Source of the DNA: Eunapius fragilis
Taxonomy: Eukaryota > Porifera > Demospongiae > Spongillida > Spongillidae
NCBI GenBank assembly: GCA_963681505.1
Contig: OY811976.1
Coordinates: forward strand, 2,559,350-2,623,349
Direction of reading: 5' to 3'
DNA length: 64,000 bases
Position numbers and translations under genes: made by a program. Shown here piece by piece: positions 9,361-19,638 of this stretch. The notes beneath the pieces are model-generated. The model was not told where the DNA came from. It saw only the letters and a list, made by a program, of their open reading frames with translations, and did no database searches. The first letter of the stretch is position 1, and each line of letters opens with the position of its first letter.

Positions 9361-12053
9361 GCTGCTAGAAGTGTTGGCTGTGCAGATGGCACAATATATC
9401 ACAACTGCATTGTACAGTGTATATGTATTGCATGCTTTTCCCTGTTATCAAAATTCTATGGGATACCTAAGGTCCTCTACTACAACTTTTTCCTTATGCA
9501 CAGGAATTATAATGACCTGATGTTTTGAGGCATGTATTTGTATATGTTTCAATTTCATCAACATTAATGCACCTTGCCTGGAAAGGTTTAGTAATATTGT
9601 GTTGATCCCTTGCACCCGTATTGGCATACTACATGGCCATCATTTGCAGACCATTAATTTTAATTTTTAAAAAAAAAAAAATTTGTTGCAGCACACTCTC
9701 CAGAACATTGTCCAACGTCCGCTCTCATCAGCTGATCGTGCAATTGCAATGCAGTTTAGGAATACACCTTTCAAAGGTTAGGAATTAGTTTGGGTAGGGG
9801 TTTGGGTTAGGTATATGTATATGGTGGGAAGTTAAATTGTTCTCATTTTTATGTTATGGTATGGTGTTGTTTATCTGTTGAAAAGGTACAAGTAAAGAAA
9901 GACATTCTCTAACGAGAAAGTTGGTGGGATATAGGAATTGGAGGCAATGGTGGTGTAAAAAGGAAGGGAACAAGGTTTTGAGAAAAGGGTAAATGAGATA
10001 AAAATCCTATATTTAGCACTTCTTTTGGTTGTTACATGTACATGTGCTAAATATAGGATTTTTGTCTCATTTACCCTTTTCTCAAAACCTTGTTCCCTTC
10101 CTTTTTACACCACCATTGCCTCCAATTCCTATATCCCACCAACTTTCTCGTTAGAGAATGTTTTTCTTTACTTGTTTCCTCTATTTTTTAATTATCAAAT
10201 ATTAATACTGGCAAGTGCGCCACCCCCCCCACCCCCATCCCCCCCCCCCCCCCCTCCGCTTCAATTACCTTCACGAGCAGACGCCCGCTTTTGTTTGGAA
10301 TCACTGTAAGGAACGCGGGAGAATTCTAACACGTCGTCTCTCGCGTCGTCTGCTCTCCTCTTTTGTTTGCACAATTCTAAATATACGTAATATTGCCATG
10401 GGAACGCTTCTATTTTACACTACGCATTACGTAATGATTACGTATGTCAGTTGTATGCTTTTTTCATACTTCTGATACTTGAAGATGGCCTTCCAGGAGA
10501 TTCTAAAGCGATTGGTATAATTGGCGCTCTTTAAAACCATTCCTATCCCGAGTTATACTCACCCGAGAAGAAGACGACGACGACGACGACGACGACGACG
10601 GAGAAGATTTGGCCTGGGGACGAGGTAAAACACGAACTTTTTTGTTCTCTTGAAGCAAACGGTTTGAAGACTGGAACAAAACATTAAAATGACCGTCTTT
10701 GCTTTCTGGTTCGATAGGAACAAAGAGCTAAACTATCCGTTTCTTGGTACGCGAGTTGTACGCTGGTTGCGTTTTTTTAATGATATTCACGACCCGGGTC
10801 AATTCCTATATAGGAACTACTATCGTAGTTCCTGATAGAGGAGTGGAATGGCAACCAAGATGCACATCCTAGCAAGGAGGACTTTTGCCCACCATTGATG
10901 CCAAACCAGTTGGAAGAAGCTGAAGCAGTGAGTGATCAAACCTCGTCTAACAATGAGGTATTTTGGTGTGTACATTCACTGCCAGTGTCCCTTATACCAC
11001 TCTGTTCCCCTATGCATGTACAGTGTAAACCTGGTGTACCAACGCAGCTGTGCCTGCAGGCTAAGAAGAATGTACAGACAATACTTCTGTACCTCTACAG
11101 TGTGCGTGATATGACCTTTGTAGCTGCCATGCAGATCACTCTGTTTGAAAATACCGTTAAGAGGATCACCATCATTGCTGAGATGATGTAAGTGCTTTAT
11201 GGAACAGAAGGCTCACATTGAGTGAGCTCTCTCTTAAGAAGAGCATGATGAATCCTCCGAGGTCACATGTTCTCTGTCTAGCAAAGTGAATATTGATTGC
11301 AAATATAACCCTCCCCCCCCCCCCCCCCCCCGCCACAGGGTTACCTCCTGAAGTACTAAATTCATACTTTAGTGTTACAAAAATTGAATAATAAAGTATT
11401 CAGAACTGTATTTGGGAACTATTTATAATTCTATCTTCTAGCCGTTCCTGCATCAATAGCAGCTAAATAGTGTGATCCAAACCAATTTGTCTGGTTACAC
11501 TAAAGTATGATTTTAGTACTTCAGGAGGTAACCCAGTGGTGGGGGGCAGATTATATTTGTGATCAATTTTGACCATACATGGCATTGTTGAGTTCATGCA
11601 TGTATAGTGAAAATTGTTTGTGAATTTCATCTCAACCCCCCCATCACCCCTAACATGTATTTGCCTCTGTAACCATAATATCAACTAAAAATGTAACATT
11701 GCTGAGTGCTACCATGGAGCATTGCACTACTTGTATGCATGTATGTAGGTGAAGTGAACTTCTTAACACTTGTATATGCACTCATGCAAACATGGCCCCA
11801 TCCTTGTAGGTACCTCATTAGTCATGTTCACATGCCACCTCATGGTATTGCACTTGTTGTGGGCGGGACAAACCAGAGCATTGCCAGATGTGAGGACACT
11901 GTCTCTATGGTGGTCAAGGTGTGGCCTGTTGGCTTACCAGAGGTACAGGGACCACACAGGAGCCAGGCTGGTACCAAGAGAGCAAGCAATAAGCATCTCA
12001 AGAACAAGGTAAATTTAGTGTGCAGATTTTGCAATGCAACTTGCTTGGGGTGT
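9361..12053 (+). pseudogene. truncated paralog of the 11-exon gene
   Basis: Closely matches 24,793-26,563. Four exons can be placed with the partner's splice sites: 9704-9776, 10,839-10,957, 11,024-11,187 and 11,810-12,008. Relative to the partner exons, 11,024-11,187 is 3 bp shorter and 11,810-12,008 is 3 bp longer. Both changes keep the frame, and no stop is introduced. The copy has no start exon and ends abruptly at about 12,053, where the minus-strand YR retroelement begins. The intron before the second exon carries a 950-bp insertion absent from the partner. It codes the same possible Alba-like segment (KKNVQTILLYLY to ITIIAEM). It could still be transcribed as part of a longer transcript. 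Confidence 0.7.
9889..10836. mobile_element. insertion with a 286-bp near-perfect palindrome
   Basis: Comparison with the paralog at about 25,310 shows that GGTATAGAGGAG there is split here by about 950 bp. The inserted DNA starts with a palindrome (9889-10,018 pairing with 10,045-10,174, 26-bp loop, ends CAAGTAAAGAAAGACATTCT). It then holds a C-rich run (about 10,222-10,252), a (GAC)n run (about 10,572-10,601) and a short palindrome AGGAACTACTATCGTAGTTC at its right end. The boundaries fall next to the splice acceptor of the following exon, and the AG is preserved. There is no coding capacity. Confidence 0.75.
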
Positions 12054-12194
12054 CTCCCTCCCTATGCCGCTGCCGCACGTGATACCCCACCCACCTCCCT
12101 ATCAACCACCAATTTGGTTCCAGTTCATTGTGCACGCTGCCCCAACACCATTACACACACAACCACATAGAAAACACAAAGAACGGGCCCCGTG

Positions 12195-13219
12195 CTATAT
12201 GCCCAGCTGATGGGACACTTTTAGTCGTTTCTCCATAGAATCTTTAATGTAGCCATCTTTGGCTGACTCAGATTTCCAGCGACCATGTCGTTTGAACAAT
12301 CTGTCAGGTGCACCTGCATTTGCTGCCGCTGTGGCCCTACCTGCCCGCAGGCTATGCAACCCAGAAAGCTTAGGGTCAAAACCCAACTGAGAAATTTTAC
12401 TTAACAGCAATTCCCTTAGCCTGGTATAACTAAGGCCTCCTGCCTTCCTTAGCCGTTCCCCCTCTTTGGTAACCGTTATTCCCCGAAATGCACACTCCTA
12501 AGGTGTCTTTTCTAGCTCCCCCATACGGAAATACTTTTCCATCATCCCAACAGGGCATGTCAGCTCCCCCGTGCGAGCTATAACCAATGAGGAACCTTCC
12601 CGGTACTGGTCTGTTTTACTGGACACTATTCTGACTACCATGCTCTCAGTGTTGAATGTGATGTCCTCACACTTGAGCCTTATCAGCTCATCACACCGCA
12701 TGAACCCAGCAAACGCCACCAAACACACCGCCAACAACCTGACCTCCGTCAGGGATGGGCAGCCTCCACCATGGCCTTCAACATGTCAGCCGTCACTGGT
12801 TCCTTCCGAACCTTAGGCTTAGCCAAAATGCGCCTCAAACCTTCTAAGGTAGCCTTAACTAAGGGTGACCTACCCAATGGCTGGAGCCCTGCTACCCCAT
12901 GCAACCACGATAGAGCATGCACTGCCTCCTCTACTGCAGCCGTGGATTCTGTGGACTCACTGAGGTGCTGCATGTACAGCACCAGGTGAAGCTCTTGTAT
13001 TGGGAAACTTGGCACTCCTTGTCTTTCATCCGCCCAGGTCTTCCAACGCTGATAGGCACCAAGGTACTTCTTTGTGGTACTGTCTACTCTGCTCCTCAAG
13101 ACTGTTGCTGGTAGTGCTTGGGCCAATCTTCGTAGCTCCGGGTCCTCCAGATTACTCAACAGAGGCCATGCTCCTGATGTGAAGACACCGGGACCAAATA
13201 GCATCATCACCACCCGCAA
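12195..13219 (-). pseudogene. tyrosine recombinase, nearly complete but frameshifted
   Basis: The N-terminal core-binding domain (STTKKYLGAYQRWKTWADER) is followed in another frame by FAGFMRCDELIRLKCEDI, with the first catalytic Arg expected near here. The last frame holds LHSLRAGRATAAANAG, then HGRWKSESAKDGYI. The HxLR box, the second His/Trp box (HGRW) and the Tyr (GYI) are all visible, which is the catalytic signature of tyrosine recombinases. At least two frame changes (near 12,750 and 12,430-12,490) break the protein. Confidence 0.85.
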
Positions 13220-13229
13220 GTCCTCATAC

Positions 13230-13535
13230 TTAAACTTCTGCTTCCACAGCGACCTGTTTACGTGTCTCAGATTCCCTACCAGCCTCTTCTTTTCCCGACT
13301 GATTGGTTATCACCGATAGTGGACTGCACACATGTGGTACCTCCCGTGCTACTTCAATGTACCCTCCTGCAAGTAAATCTGCTACCGCCCCATTAACAAA
13401 ATCCCTTTTTACCAAAGCTGATTTTTGATTAGGACGGGTATAGGGTTCAGGCTCATTATAAAAAGGCAACACATACCCATTCTTAATATCTAAGGAGGAG
13501 CATCTAGCTCTTCCTTCCAAAAGGCAAGACAACCC
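13230..13535 (-). pseudogene. reverse transcriptase N-terminal fragment
   Basis: The sequence YTRPNQKSALVKRDFVNGAV, then HVCSPLSVITN parallels copy A at 4103-4235. The frame is lost right after (GKEEAGRESETRK instead of the basic VVNLR block), and the sequence jumps to the recombinase about 70 bp later. The palm domain is therefore deleted. Confidence 0.75.
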
Positions 13536-13631
13536 TTTAAACGCCCACGTACAGAACTCTCATGCACCTCGCATTCCTGCACCTCCCAGCACCTTCTAGA
13601 CACCCCCTCAATCACATCCTGACTCCCACTG

Positions 13632-14192
13632 TCACCTATGAGCAGACACATTCATCATGTCAACACCCTTCCCCTCACTCCCCACATGCTTGCAATTAGC
13701 CAAAGGATACGCATTACCTGCCAAAGCCTTTGGGCATTCTCGCCTCCAATGGCCGGACTCCCCACACTCGAAACATGTCCCCGATGGGAACCTTGGAGTC
13801 GGCTTCGTCGGAGCACTAGGACCCTTTGCTGCCTCCATGCCCTTCCCCAGGAATGGGCGCTGCATTGGGAACGCCCCCAGTGGCTTAGCTCCCCTTTCCT
13901 CTTTGGCCCTCAGCTCCTTTATTTTTCTCTTTTTCGCCAGCTTCTTCTCCGCCTTCTCCATCCTTCGTTCATCCCCAGAGTCGTCGGCTAGGTCGTCCCC
14001 CTCGTATTCCTCCACCACCGCCCAGCCGGCCTCGGACCGATCCGCAAGCTTGATAACCTTCTGTCTGTGAATGAGAAGATTCATACCTTCTTTTAGCTCC
14101 TTTTCGGCCCGATCGAGGAGCGCCTTCGAACTTCCTGATGCCGGCTCCGCCTTCCCTATCGCCACCGCAGCCGCTGCAACCTTATCCGCCAC
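13632..14192 (-). pseudogene. Gag-like protein with zinc knuckle
   Basis: 186-residue open frame. It has a charged N-terminal half (GWAVVEEYEGDDLADDSGDE), a Lys-rich stretch, then the CCHC knuckle CFECGESGHWRREC near the C-terminus. Copy A has the same order and shared words (GWAVVEEYE, ECPKALA). The frame is open here, but the element around it is deleted. Confidence 0.75.
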
Positions 14193-14678
14193 TCTATCAT
14201 TGAATTGGAACTGCAGCTCGTTCCCTTTCCTTTTAAATGTTTAGCTCTCTTTTCTTGCTCTCCTCTCACTCCGCTCCGCCGCCTCTTCTTGCCCTCGCCG
14301 CACCGCCAATATCTCGTCCTGCATTTTTCTCATCACCTCCAGTATCGTATTGACGGTGACGCCTGAAGTGTTAGCCTCTTCTCTCTGCTCGACTACGTTG
14401 CCTTCTTCGTCCACGGCGGTCTGCTCTCATTGAACGCGTGGAAACTAGGCCCTACGCCCCAAAATATTGAAGTGGCTACGTAGCCCCATAGCAACGAACC
14501 TAGCAACCGATGTCCTTTAATAGAACAAGCTGTGCACGAGGTACATGAAACGTAATCAACACCTAAAAGCCATACTAGCAGTGACAAACACCTCTGACCT
14601 TTATTGTAGGCATAAATCACGTGCCCTGGCGTTGCGAACTGTTGGCTCTGGATCTTCGAAAGCTATTAACTTACGCAC

Positions 14679-14760
14679 GGTGAACACCATAGATTAATGA
14701 CCTTATAGATACCTATAAGGTCATTAATATCTATAAGGTCATTAATCTATGGTGAACACC
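14679..14760. repeat. 82-bp hairpin
   Basis: Arms 14,687-14,710 and 14,729-14,752 (CCATAGATTAATGACCTTAT and its complement) are perfectly complementary over 24 bp. GGTGAACACC flanks the hairpin on both sides (14,679-14,688, 14,751-14,760). It lies between the YR retroelement and the truncated 3' end of the RAG1-like pseudogene. Confidence 0.8.
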
Positions 14761-14979
14761 GACCACGTGTGTTCAAAAAAGGATAACGACCCTCGGTAAC
14801 TGAGATTGAACATGCCGAAACTATTACGGTAAAGTTCGTTGAATGTACTATCGTTTTCTGGTACACGTTAATTAATAGCGACATGCTTTTTGAAATAGTT
14901 TTCAAGCCTTTGAAAATTCACCATTTTTGTGTCATTTAAGGGGTGGAGAATATTTGCGCAATAAGGTTTGATTTGACTT

Positions 14980-17296
14980 CATGTTGATATGTATATAGAT
15001 TGGATTACATAGACCAAGCCAAGTTTATTAAACTTGGCATGGATTGACTCGGCTCCTTGTTCACCCAGGAGGCCAAAGCCAACGTGATTACTATTTGCCC
15101 ACTGTGAAGTGTGATCCTGTAATAGATGCATTTTAATTGGGACTGTTGCCTCTGGATATGTGTCTCGGAAAAAGGCCATGAACTCTTGAATAGCCTAGTT
15201 AGTTAGAATGGTGCATAAAGTGAACCCTACATGTACACTGAACATTGTTAACTTACCAGGTCTAGTGCATGTGCTTGTGTCGCATTAATGAAGTTCTGAT
15301 CACATTTATTGTGACATTTTCCATATAAGGAGAATGATGAACTTAGTCACTTGACCAGCTACCTCTCCAGATTGGTGGAGCAGTTTCTCTTGTACCAACT
15401 GAGATATAGATGTGCACAGAGTCTGGATGTTTGGTACCTGATAATTATTTAAGTGGTATGAATTATTCATATCTACATGTATAGCACTTTACCTTCAATA
15501 CCTTGTGTACATGGTTGCCAATAAATGCCCCCCCCCTCAAAATACTGCTGTCATTGAACTCCAAATGATTGTAGTGCACTGTCTAGTGTCTTGACAAAGG
15601 GCCCTTCTTTTTCAGAGTACCCTCTTTTCACATTTGCTGTGCATTTGGCCACTTCTGCTTCCTATTATAACTAACTTGAATACAATTGTGCATGTTGGAT
15701 AATGACTTACAAGTGCCTTCACTGATCTCTTTTTTTGCAGCAGATTGCTTCAAAAGATCCACAGCAAGAGGGTTTTTCTTTCCATGGACTAAGGCCACAT
15801 ATGTTGCCACCTGCTGCAACACTTCATGTGCATGCTGGGCAGTTTCAAGGTCTGCTTGGAGCAATGGAAGCCTTTGCAGCGCCTGGCTGTACTTGGAAAA
15901 ACTGGAGGAGTCGAAATCAGTTGTTTGATATGTTAGTTCCAAGTCCAGTTGACAGCATAGAGCTTCCAGCAGATGGAACATCTTCATGAAGATCCCCAAC
16001 ATGATGTGGAGACCAGGTGAGCAGACCTATATGGTGTAATTCGAATAATTGTAATGTTGGATTCATTTACCTGTGAAACATATAGGTTCTGAGATGCAGT
16101 TAAAGAACATCTGTGCATCCTTTTTAACACACCCTGATCATACATAGCACTGGTGGTCAGCACACATATCCTCTAGTGACCTTTCTTTGGCATGCCCTCG
16201 AACGATTAGAGGTGTAGCCATCTGGTCACTGTGAATTTTGCAGTATAGGCAAGGGTAGCATCCTATTGCGTGGTCATCATTTCACATCATGCTTGCATTT
16301 AGTATACTACTGCATACCACTGGCTCCTGACAAGCCATACATCTTTGACAGAAACTCGTAGTCACCACATACATGTATAAACACCTTCACTGTGTATTGC
16401 CTGTAATTTATAGCGCTTGTATATTTAACATGATTTAGGTATAGAGCTCTTACCTCCACTTCATTCCATGTAGATGTTCTACTTGATCTTTAAAGCGAGT
16501 GCCACATGGAGGTTGGTGATGCTGTCACCAGCCGCAAACAGCTGAATACACAGGTGTTATGGACTGAATTGGGTGTGGCAGCATTTACAATCTGAAAGGT
16601 CATCTTGAATGTTCCACCCCCCTTGTCTCCTCCAATCTTCAACCAGATTTCATTGGCTGGTATAACCCTTCATGCCAGGTAAGCCTGTCAGTTCTGCAAC
16701 CATGTTTTAACAACCATTGTATTTCACTGTCTTACCATTTCCCTGTCTTACCTTTCATTCCCTTCCAAGAGCTGCACAACTTTATCCACCAGCTGTGGAA
16801 CGTATACCAAAGGAGCTCCTTTGATTTCCTCTCCACCAGATGGAATTGGAAATGAAAACGGGGCTATCTCTCCCTTGAGGTTATCACCAACAATTTGGCT
16901 GGAAATGTGGCACATCCTTTCCTCACCAGCCAGACAGATGCCTGACGATTTGAGCCACCTGAAATAGCAGTGAGCTAGAATTGGTACCTTTGGTGTATGA
17001 TGTGACATACCGCCTCAGAAGCCTCAGTTTATTCCAAGGTATGGCAAGTCCTGCCTTAATTGCCTATACCTGAGCTGCCCCAAGCTCAATCGATGATGAG
17101 ATTCCTGCCTTATCCAATAAAGATCGCCTCTCTTCCTCGCTAAGGATGAGGACCTCTTTTTGGATAAGTGCAGATGCTTCTCCACCACTGACAATGCCTC
17201 GGATTGTCTGCATTTGAGAACATCGCAACTTTACAGTCCGCGAGCAGGCAGCTGTGGTTTCTTGGTGAGCTCTGGTAACATGCATGAATGTCATTG
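14980..17296 (-). pseudogene. exons: transposase-like core of RAG1-like gene
   Basis: Exons from 5' to 3' on the minus strand: 17,296 to about 16,745 (SEEERRSLLDKAGIS, an in-frame TAG, AGLAIPWNKLRLLRR, a frameshift, then GEIAPFSFPIPSGGEE); about 16,680 to 16,454 (IWLKIGGDKGGGTFKM, PNSV, NTCVFS, two frameshifts, then GDSITNLHVAL and DQVEHLHGMKW); 16,026 to 15,711 (PGLHIMLGIFMKMFHLLE); about 15,440 to 15,240 (weak); 15,194 to 14,980 (KMHLLQDHTSQW, GFGLLGEQGAESIHA). The Asp in GGDKGGG and the Glu in GEQGAES are candidate catalytic acids. The C-terminus after the GEQG block is missing. Confidence 0.65.
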
Positions 17297-17356
17297 GCTA
17301 AAGTGTGTGTAGATATTGTGTAACCTCAGTACAAGTCAATGACATTCACTTAACTG

Positions 17357-17914
17357 TTCCTCCTGTAGGAAGTTGTATGATGCCTTTGTCAGGACTGGTA
17401 GAGATGGCCCTCTTCAGCAATCCTGCTGCTTGCTTCTCCTAAGGTGTAAGTGATGGTACACAGTCATGCCCTTCATATTCACCAACCTTAATATCCCTGC
17501 TGCAGTCTGTACAATGTACCAGAACATCCGATAGCAGGAGGAGTATCACACCTGGTGCTTGTCTGACATGGGAGGGAACCAAGGGACCATCCTCTGAGCA
17601 GCAGGGACAGTTCACAGCACCAGATGCTGCTATCCACTCCTGGAGGCACTTGACGCATACCAGTGCACCACACTGCAGTTCCAGTCGCTGTGAGAGGATG
17701 TTGGAGCACAGTGCACACTTCAGCTCTTTTAACATCAACTGGTTGTTCATGCTTGCCAAAGGTGGACTAGGCTCACGTAAGAGAACTGGAGGAGGGGCAA
17801 TCTTCTCAAGATGAGCTATTAGTAAATTAGGTGTGAAGCCTTTGCCTGACGACCTCTACGAACTGTTGACCTCCTCTTGTGTCCACTTGAGCATGCATGG
17901 AAGTGCTCACATAC
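17357..17914 (-). pseudogene. exon: RING finger and adjacent zinc motif of RAG1-like gene
   Basis: Starts with VCEHFHAC, then a basic stretch SSGHKRRSTVRRGRQ. A frameshift follows, then a Pro-rich linker, then the RING: CALCSNILSQRLELQCGALV, CVKCLQEW, CPCC. Immediately after comes VHCTDCSRDIKVGEYEGHDC, equivalent to the zinc motif that packs on the RING in RAG1. A stop (17,439-17,441) interrupts the frame, which would otherwise continue EKQAAGLLKRAI. In RAG1 this region acts as an E3 ubiquitin ligase. Confidence 0.7.
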
Positions 17915-17962
17915 CTAAGCACCATGATGTCATATGTTTGTTTACTTAAAGCATATGTTTAC

Positions 17963-18247
17963 CTTGCATTCTTGGTCTGTATGTTTTAGCCAATTAAGTA
18001 CGATCACTGCACATTTGTAATGGACTCCCTTTTTGATGGCACTGGTGGTTCTCTGCATTGAGAGCTGACATTGCTTGCAAAATATCTCTGGTTGAATGTT
18101 GACATCATCCCCAGACGTGTCGATGTCAAAAGCAATTTTCAGCTCAGCTGAGAATACTTTGCACTCATAGCTAATACCCCTGTACTTCGTTAGCCTCTGC
18201 CCACAAACTCTACAATGTATGGGAACTTGTTGGTTGTGGTAATCCAT
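17963..18247 (-). pseudogene. exon: RAG1-type zinc dimerisation domain
   Basis: The 95 codons are open, with ATG at 18,247. Cysteines fall as HCRVC (residues 12, 15), FCKQC (57, 60) and a final pair completed across the splice (ECK joined to VC of the next exon). FDIDTSGDDVNIQPEIFCKQC-type spacing matches the RAG1 pattern of a FxID strand, a HPxxFC turn, a Cys pair and a final His-Cys-Cys group. Donor: CAAG/GTAAAC at 17,962. An AG sits just before the ATG, so an upstream exon is possible. Confidence 0.75.
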
Positions 18248-18544
18248 ACCTATACATGTATATAATCATGTATACACGTAGGGACAAACCACAACACATG
18301 TCGATTATTCATGCAATTCGCTCAGCTTGTTTGTGGTGATAGAAAACGTGTCGCCACATCAGGTTTGCCAATACTTATAGCCACATGCCTCCTGAATAAT
18401 ATATTGGCGTGGCCTTATGAAACGGTGTGCGCATGCTATCTATGTGAGATGTCTATTGTGCGTATCTATTCAGGAAAGGGAGTGCGAGTCATGAGTGATG
18501 ACGTTGCAGCACGTGACATACGTCACTTTGAACGCTCGAACAAA

Positions 18545-18795
18545 TCGATCACGTGCCATTTATTTCCTACGAAGCGCGGCGAACTACTAACCACCACGAA
18601 GCTGTAAGTGAATCTTTAACCGTGCCTGTCGTGTGCTGAGATGGAGGATATTGAGGGGGTGGGGGCGATAGCGGTTGGAGAGCAGGCTGCGTAGAAGCCG
18701 TGCTAGTACACACGACCACTACTTTTACGTGACCAACGTCAGTTTTAGGCCCTATTCTATCGCTTGCGTTACGAACGGAAAGCATGGCGTATATT
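18545..18795 (+). repeat. duplicated block, copy 2 (partner 7915-8180)
   Basis: Near-identical to 7915-8180. It lies between the divergent RAG1-like pseudogene and the 11-exon gene, so it may include promoter sequence of either. I see no TATA or initiator motif that decides this. Confidence 0.8.
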
Positions 18796-18950
18796 CTAGG
18801 ATCGGGCCGAGATAAGTAAGGCTTAAATCCTTTCGATACCCTTAAAACGAGCCGTGCTAGCGGACCTATCCATTGCGGTACGTACATATCGTATACGAAC
18901 TACGTAAGGTAAGTTTTTTTTGCCAAGATAGTAAAATAGCTGTTTCTCTG

Positions 18951-19185
18951 GGCTTTCCTGTAGTTTAAGTGGCAATCGAAATTCATAGCCAACCAATGCT
19001 TACAATAATGTACGTTTCATTCTCCGCCGGTACTGGTCCACTCCCCAACGGATGTTCTCGTTTTAGCGGCTAGGTTAGGTTCAGTGTTGGGGAGGGCCAG
19101 TACAATAGCTTAGGGTTAGGGTTAGGGTTAGGATCCAACGATTGGGGCTATGAATTTCGATTGCCACTTAAACTACAGGAAAGCC
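18951..19185. mobile_element. MITE with 40-bp TIRs, 8-bp TSD and a telomere-like core
   Basis: Perfect 40-bp terminal inverted repeats (18,951-18,990 and 19,146-19,185, start GGCTTTCCTGTAGTTTAAGT). The flanking duplication is TTTCTCTG (18,943-18,950 and 19,186-19,193). The interior carries consecutive TTAGGG units near 19,110-19,132. An 8-bp duplication fits hAT- or P-like elements, but the terminal bases do not look like usual hAT ends. The ends are seen directly; the superfamily is uncertain. Confidence 0.92.
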
Positions 19186-19310
19186 TTTCTCTGGACTAGT
19201 GTTTGTCAACAAAAGGTGATAGAGAGCTTTCAGCTGTCTGTTTAGGCCTATGTTTAAAAGGTCATGTACGAATAACACATGGACACTCCACCATTATATA
19301 TATATATAGT

Positions 19311-19472
19311 GGTCCAGCGCTGTACATGAACTGACATGGTCCAGCTCTGTACATGTACTGACATGGTCCAGCTCTGTACACGTACTGACATGGTCCAGCT
19401 CTGTACATGTACTGACATGGTCCAGCTCTGTACATGTACTGACATGGTCCAGCTCTGTACATGAACTGACAT
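19311..19472. repeat. 27-bp minisatellite, 6 units
   Basis: Unit GGTCCAGCTCTGTACATGTA plus 7 bp, six copies in exact 27-bp register. It lies 170 bp upstream of the 11-exon gene start. Confidence 0.95.
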
Positions 19473-19638
19473 AGGCCATGTAGCCCCACACTGATAGACA
19501 GAGTGCCAAACATATGTAACATGAAGGGACTACATGTAGGACTGTAACCTTACGTTTAGTTGCACTGAGTCATGTATGTATTGCTGATGTCCTTGGTGAC
19601 CCCATTGTTGTCATGTTCTTTTAAAAAGCAGGACAGAA

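Larger units (their letters stand above)
12054..14400 (-). mobile_element. YR (DIRS/Ngaro-like) retroelement, copy B, internally deleted
   Basis: Read on the minus strand: Gag-like frame with zinc knuckle (13,632-14,192), a short RT start (13,230-13,535), then directly the tyrosine recombinase (12,195-13,219). Most of the RT and all of RNase H are missing. The left edge is precise, because the paralogous sequence TTGCTTGGGGTGT is interrupted at 12,053. Copy B keeps the catalytic half of the recombinase that copy A lacks, so together they describe the family. The right edge is uncertain. Confidence 0.8.
14979..18247 (-). pseudogene. RAG1-like (N-RAG type) gene, decayed
   Basis: A minus-strand, multi-exon gene. 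Exon 17,963-18,247 codes a zinc-binding domain like the RAG1 N-terminal dimerisation domain. The exon at about 17,357-17,914 codes a RING finger and a second zinc motif, as in RAG1. Exons down to 14,980 code a transposase-like core with KIGGDKGGGTFKM, PGLHIMLGIFMKMF and GFGLLGEQGAESIHAKFN. Proteins with this architecture (RAG1-like N-terminus plus an RNase-H-type core) are known from invertebrates, including the N-RAG elements described in Aplysia. Here there are at least two in-frame stops and several frameshifts, and the sequence ends soon after the GEQG block. It is therefore a pseudogene, unless assembly errors explain the breaks. Whether the core shares ancestry with Transib/RAG1 is not shown by this sequence. 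Confidence 0.75.

Noticed and set aside
19105..19135. A chromosome end or telomere fusion at the TTAGGG repeats
   Set aside because: The units lie inside a MITE with 40-bp TIRs and an 8-bp target duplication, so they were carried by the element.
19254..19522. Repeat protein MSVHVQSWT on the minus strand
   Set aside because: A six-unit 27-bp tandem repeat in a gene-flanking region; no signal peptide, splice support or similarity.
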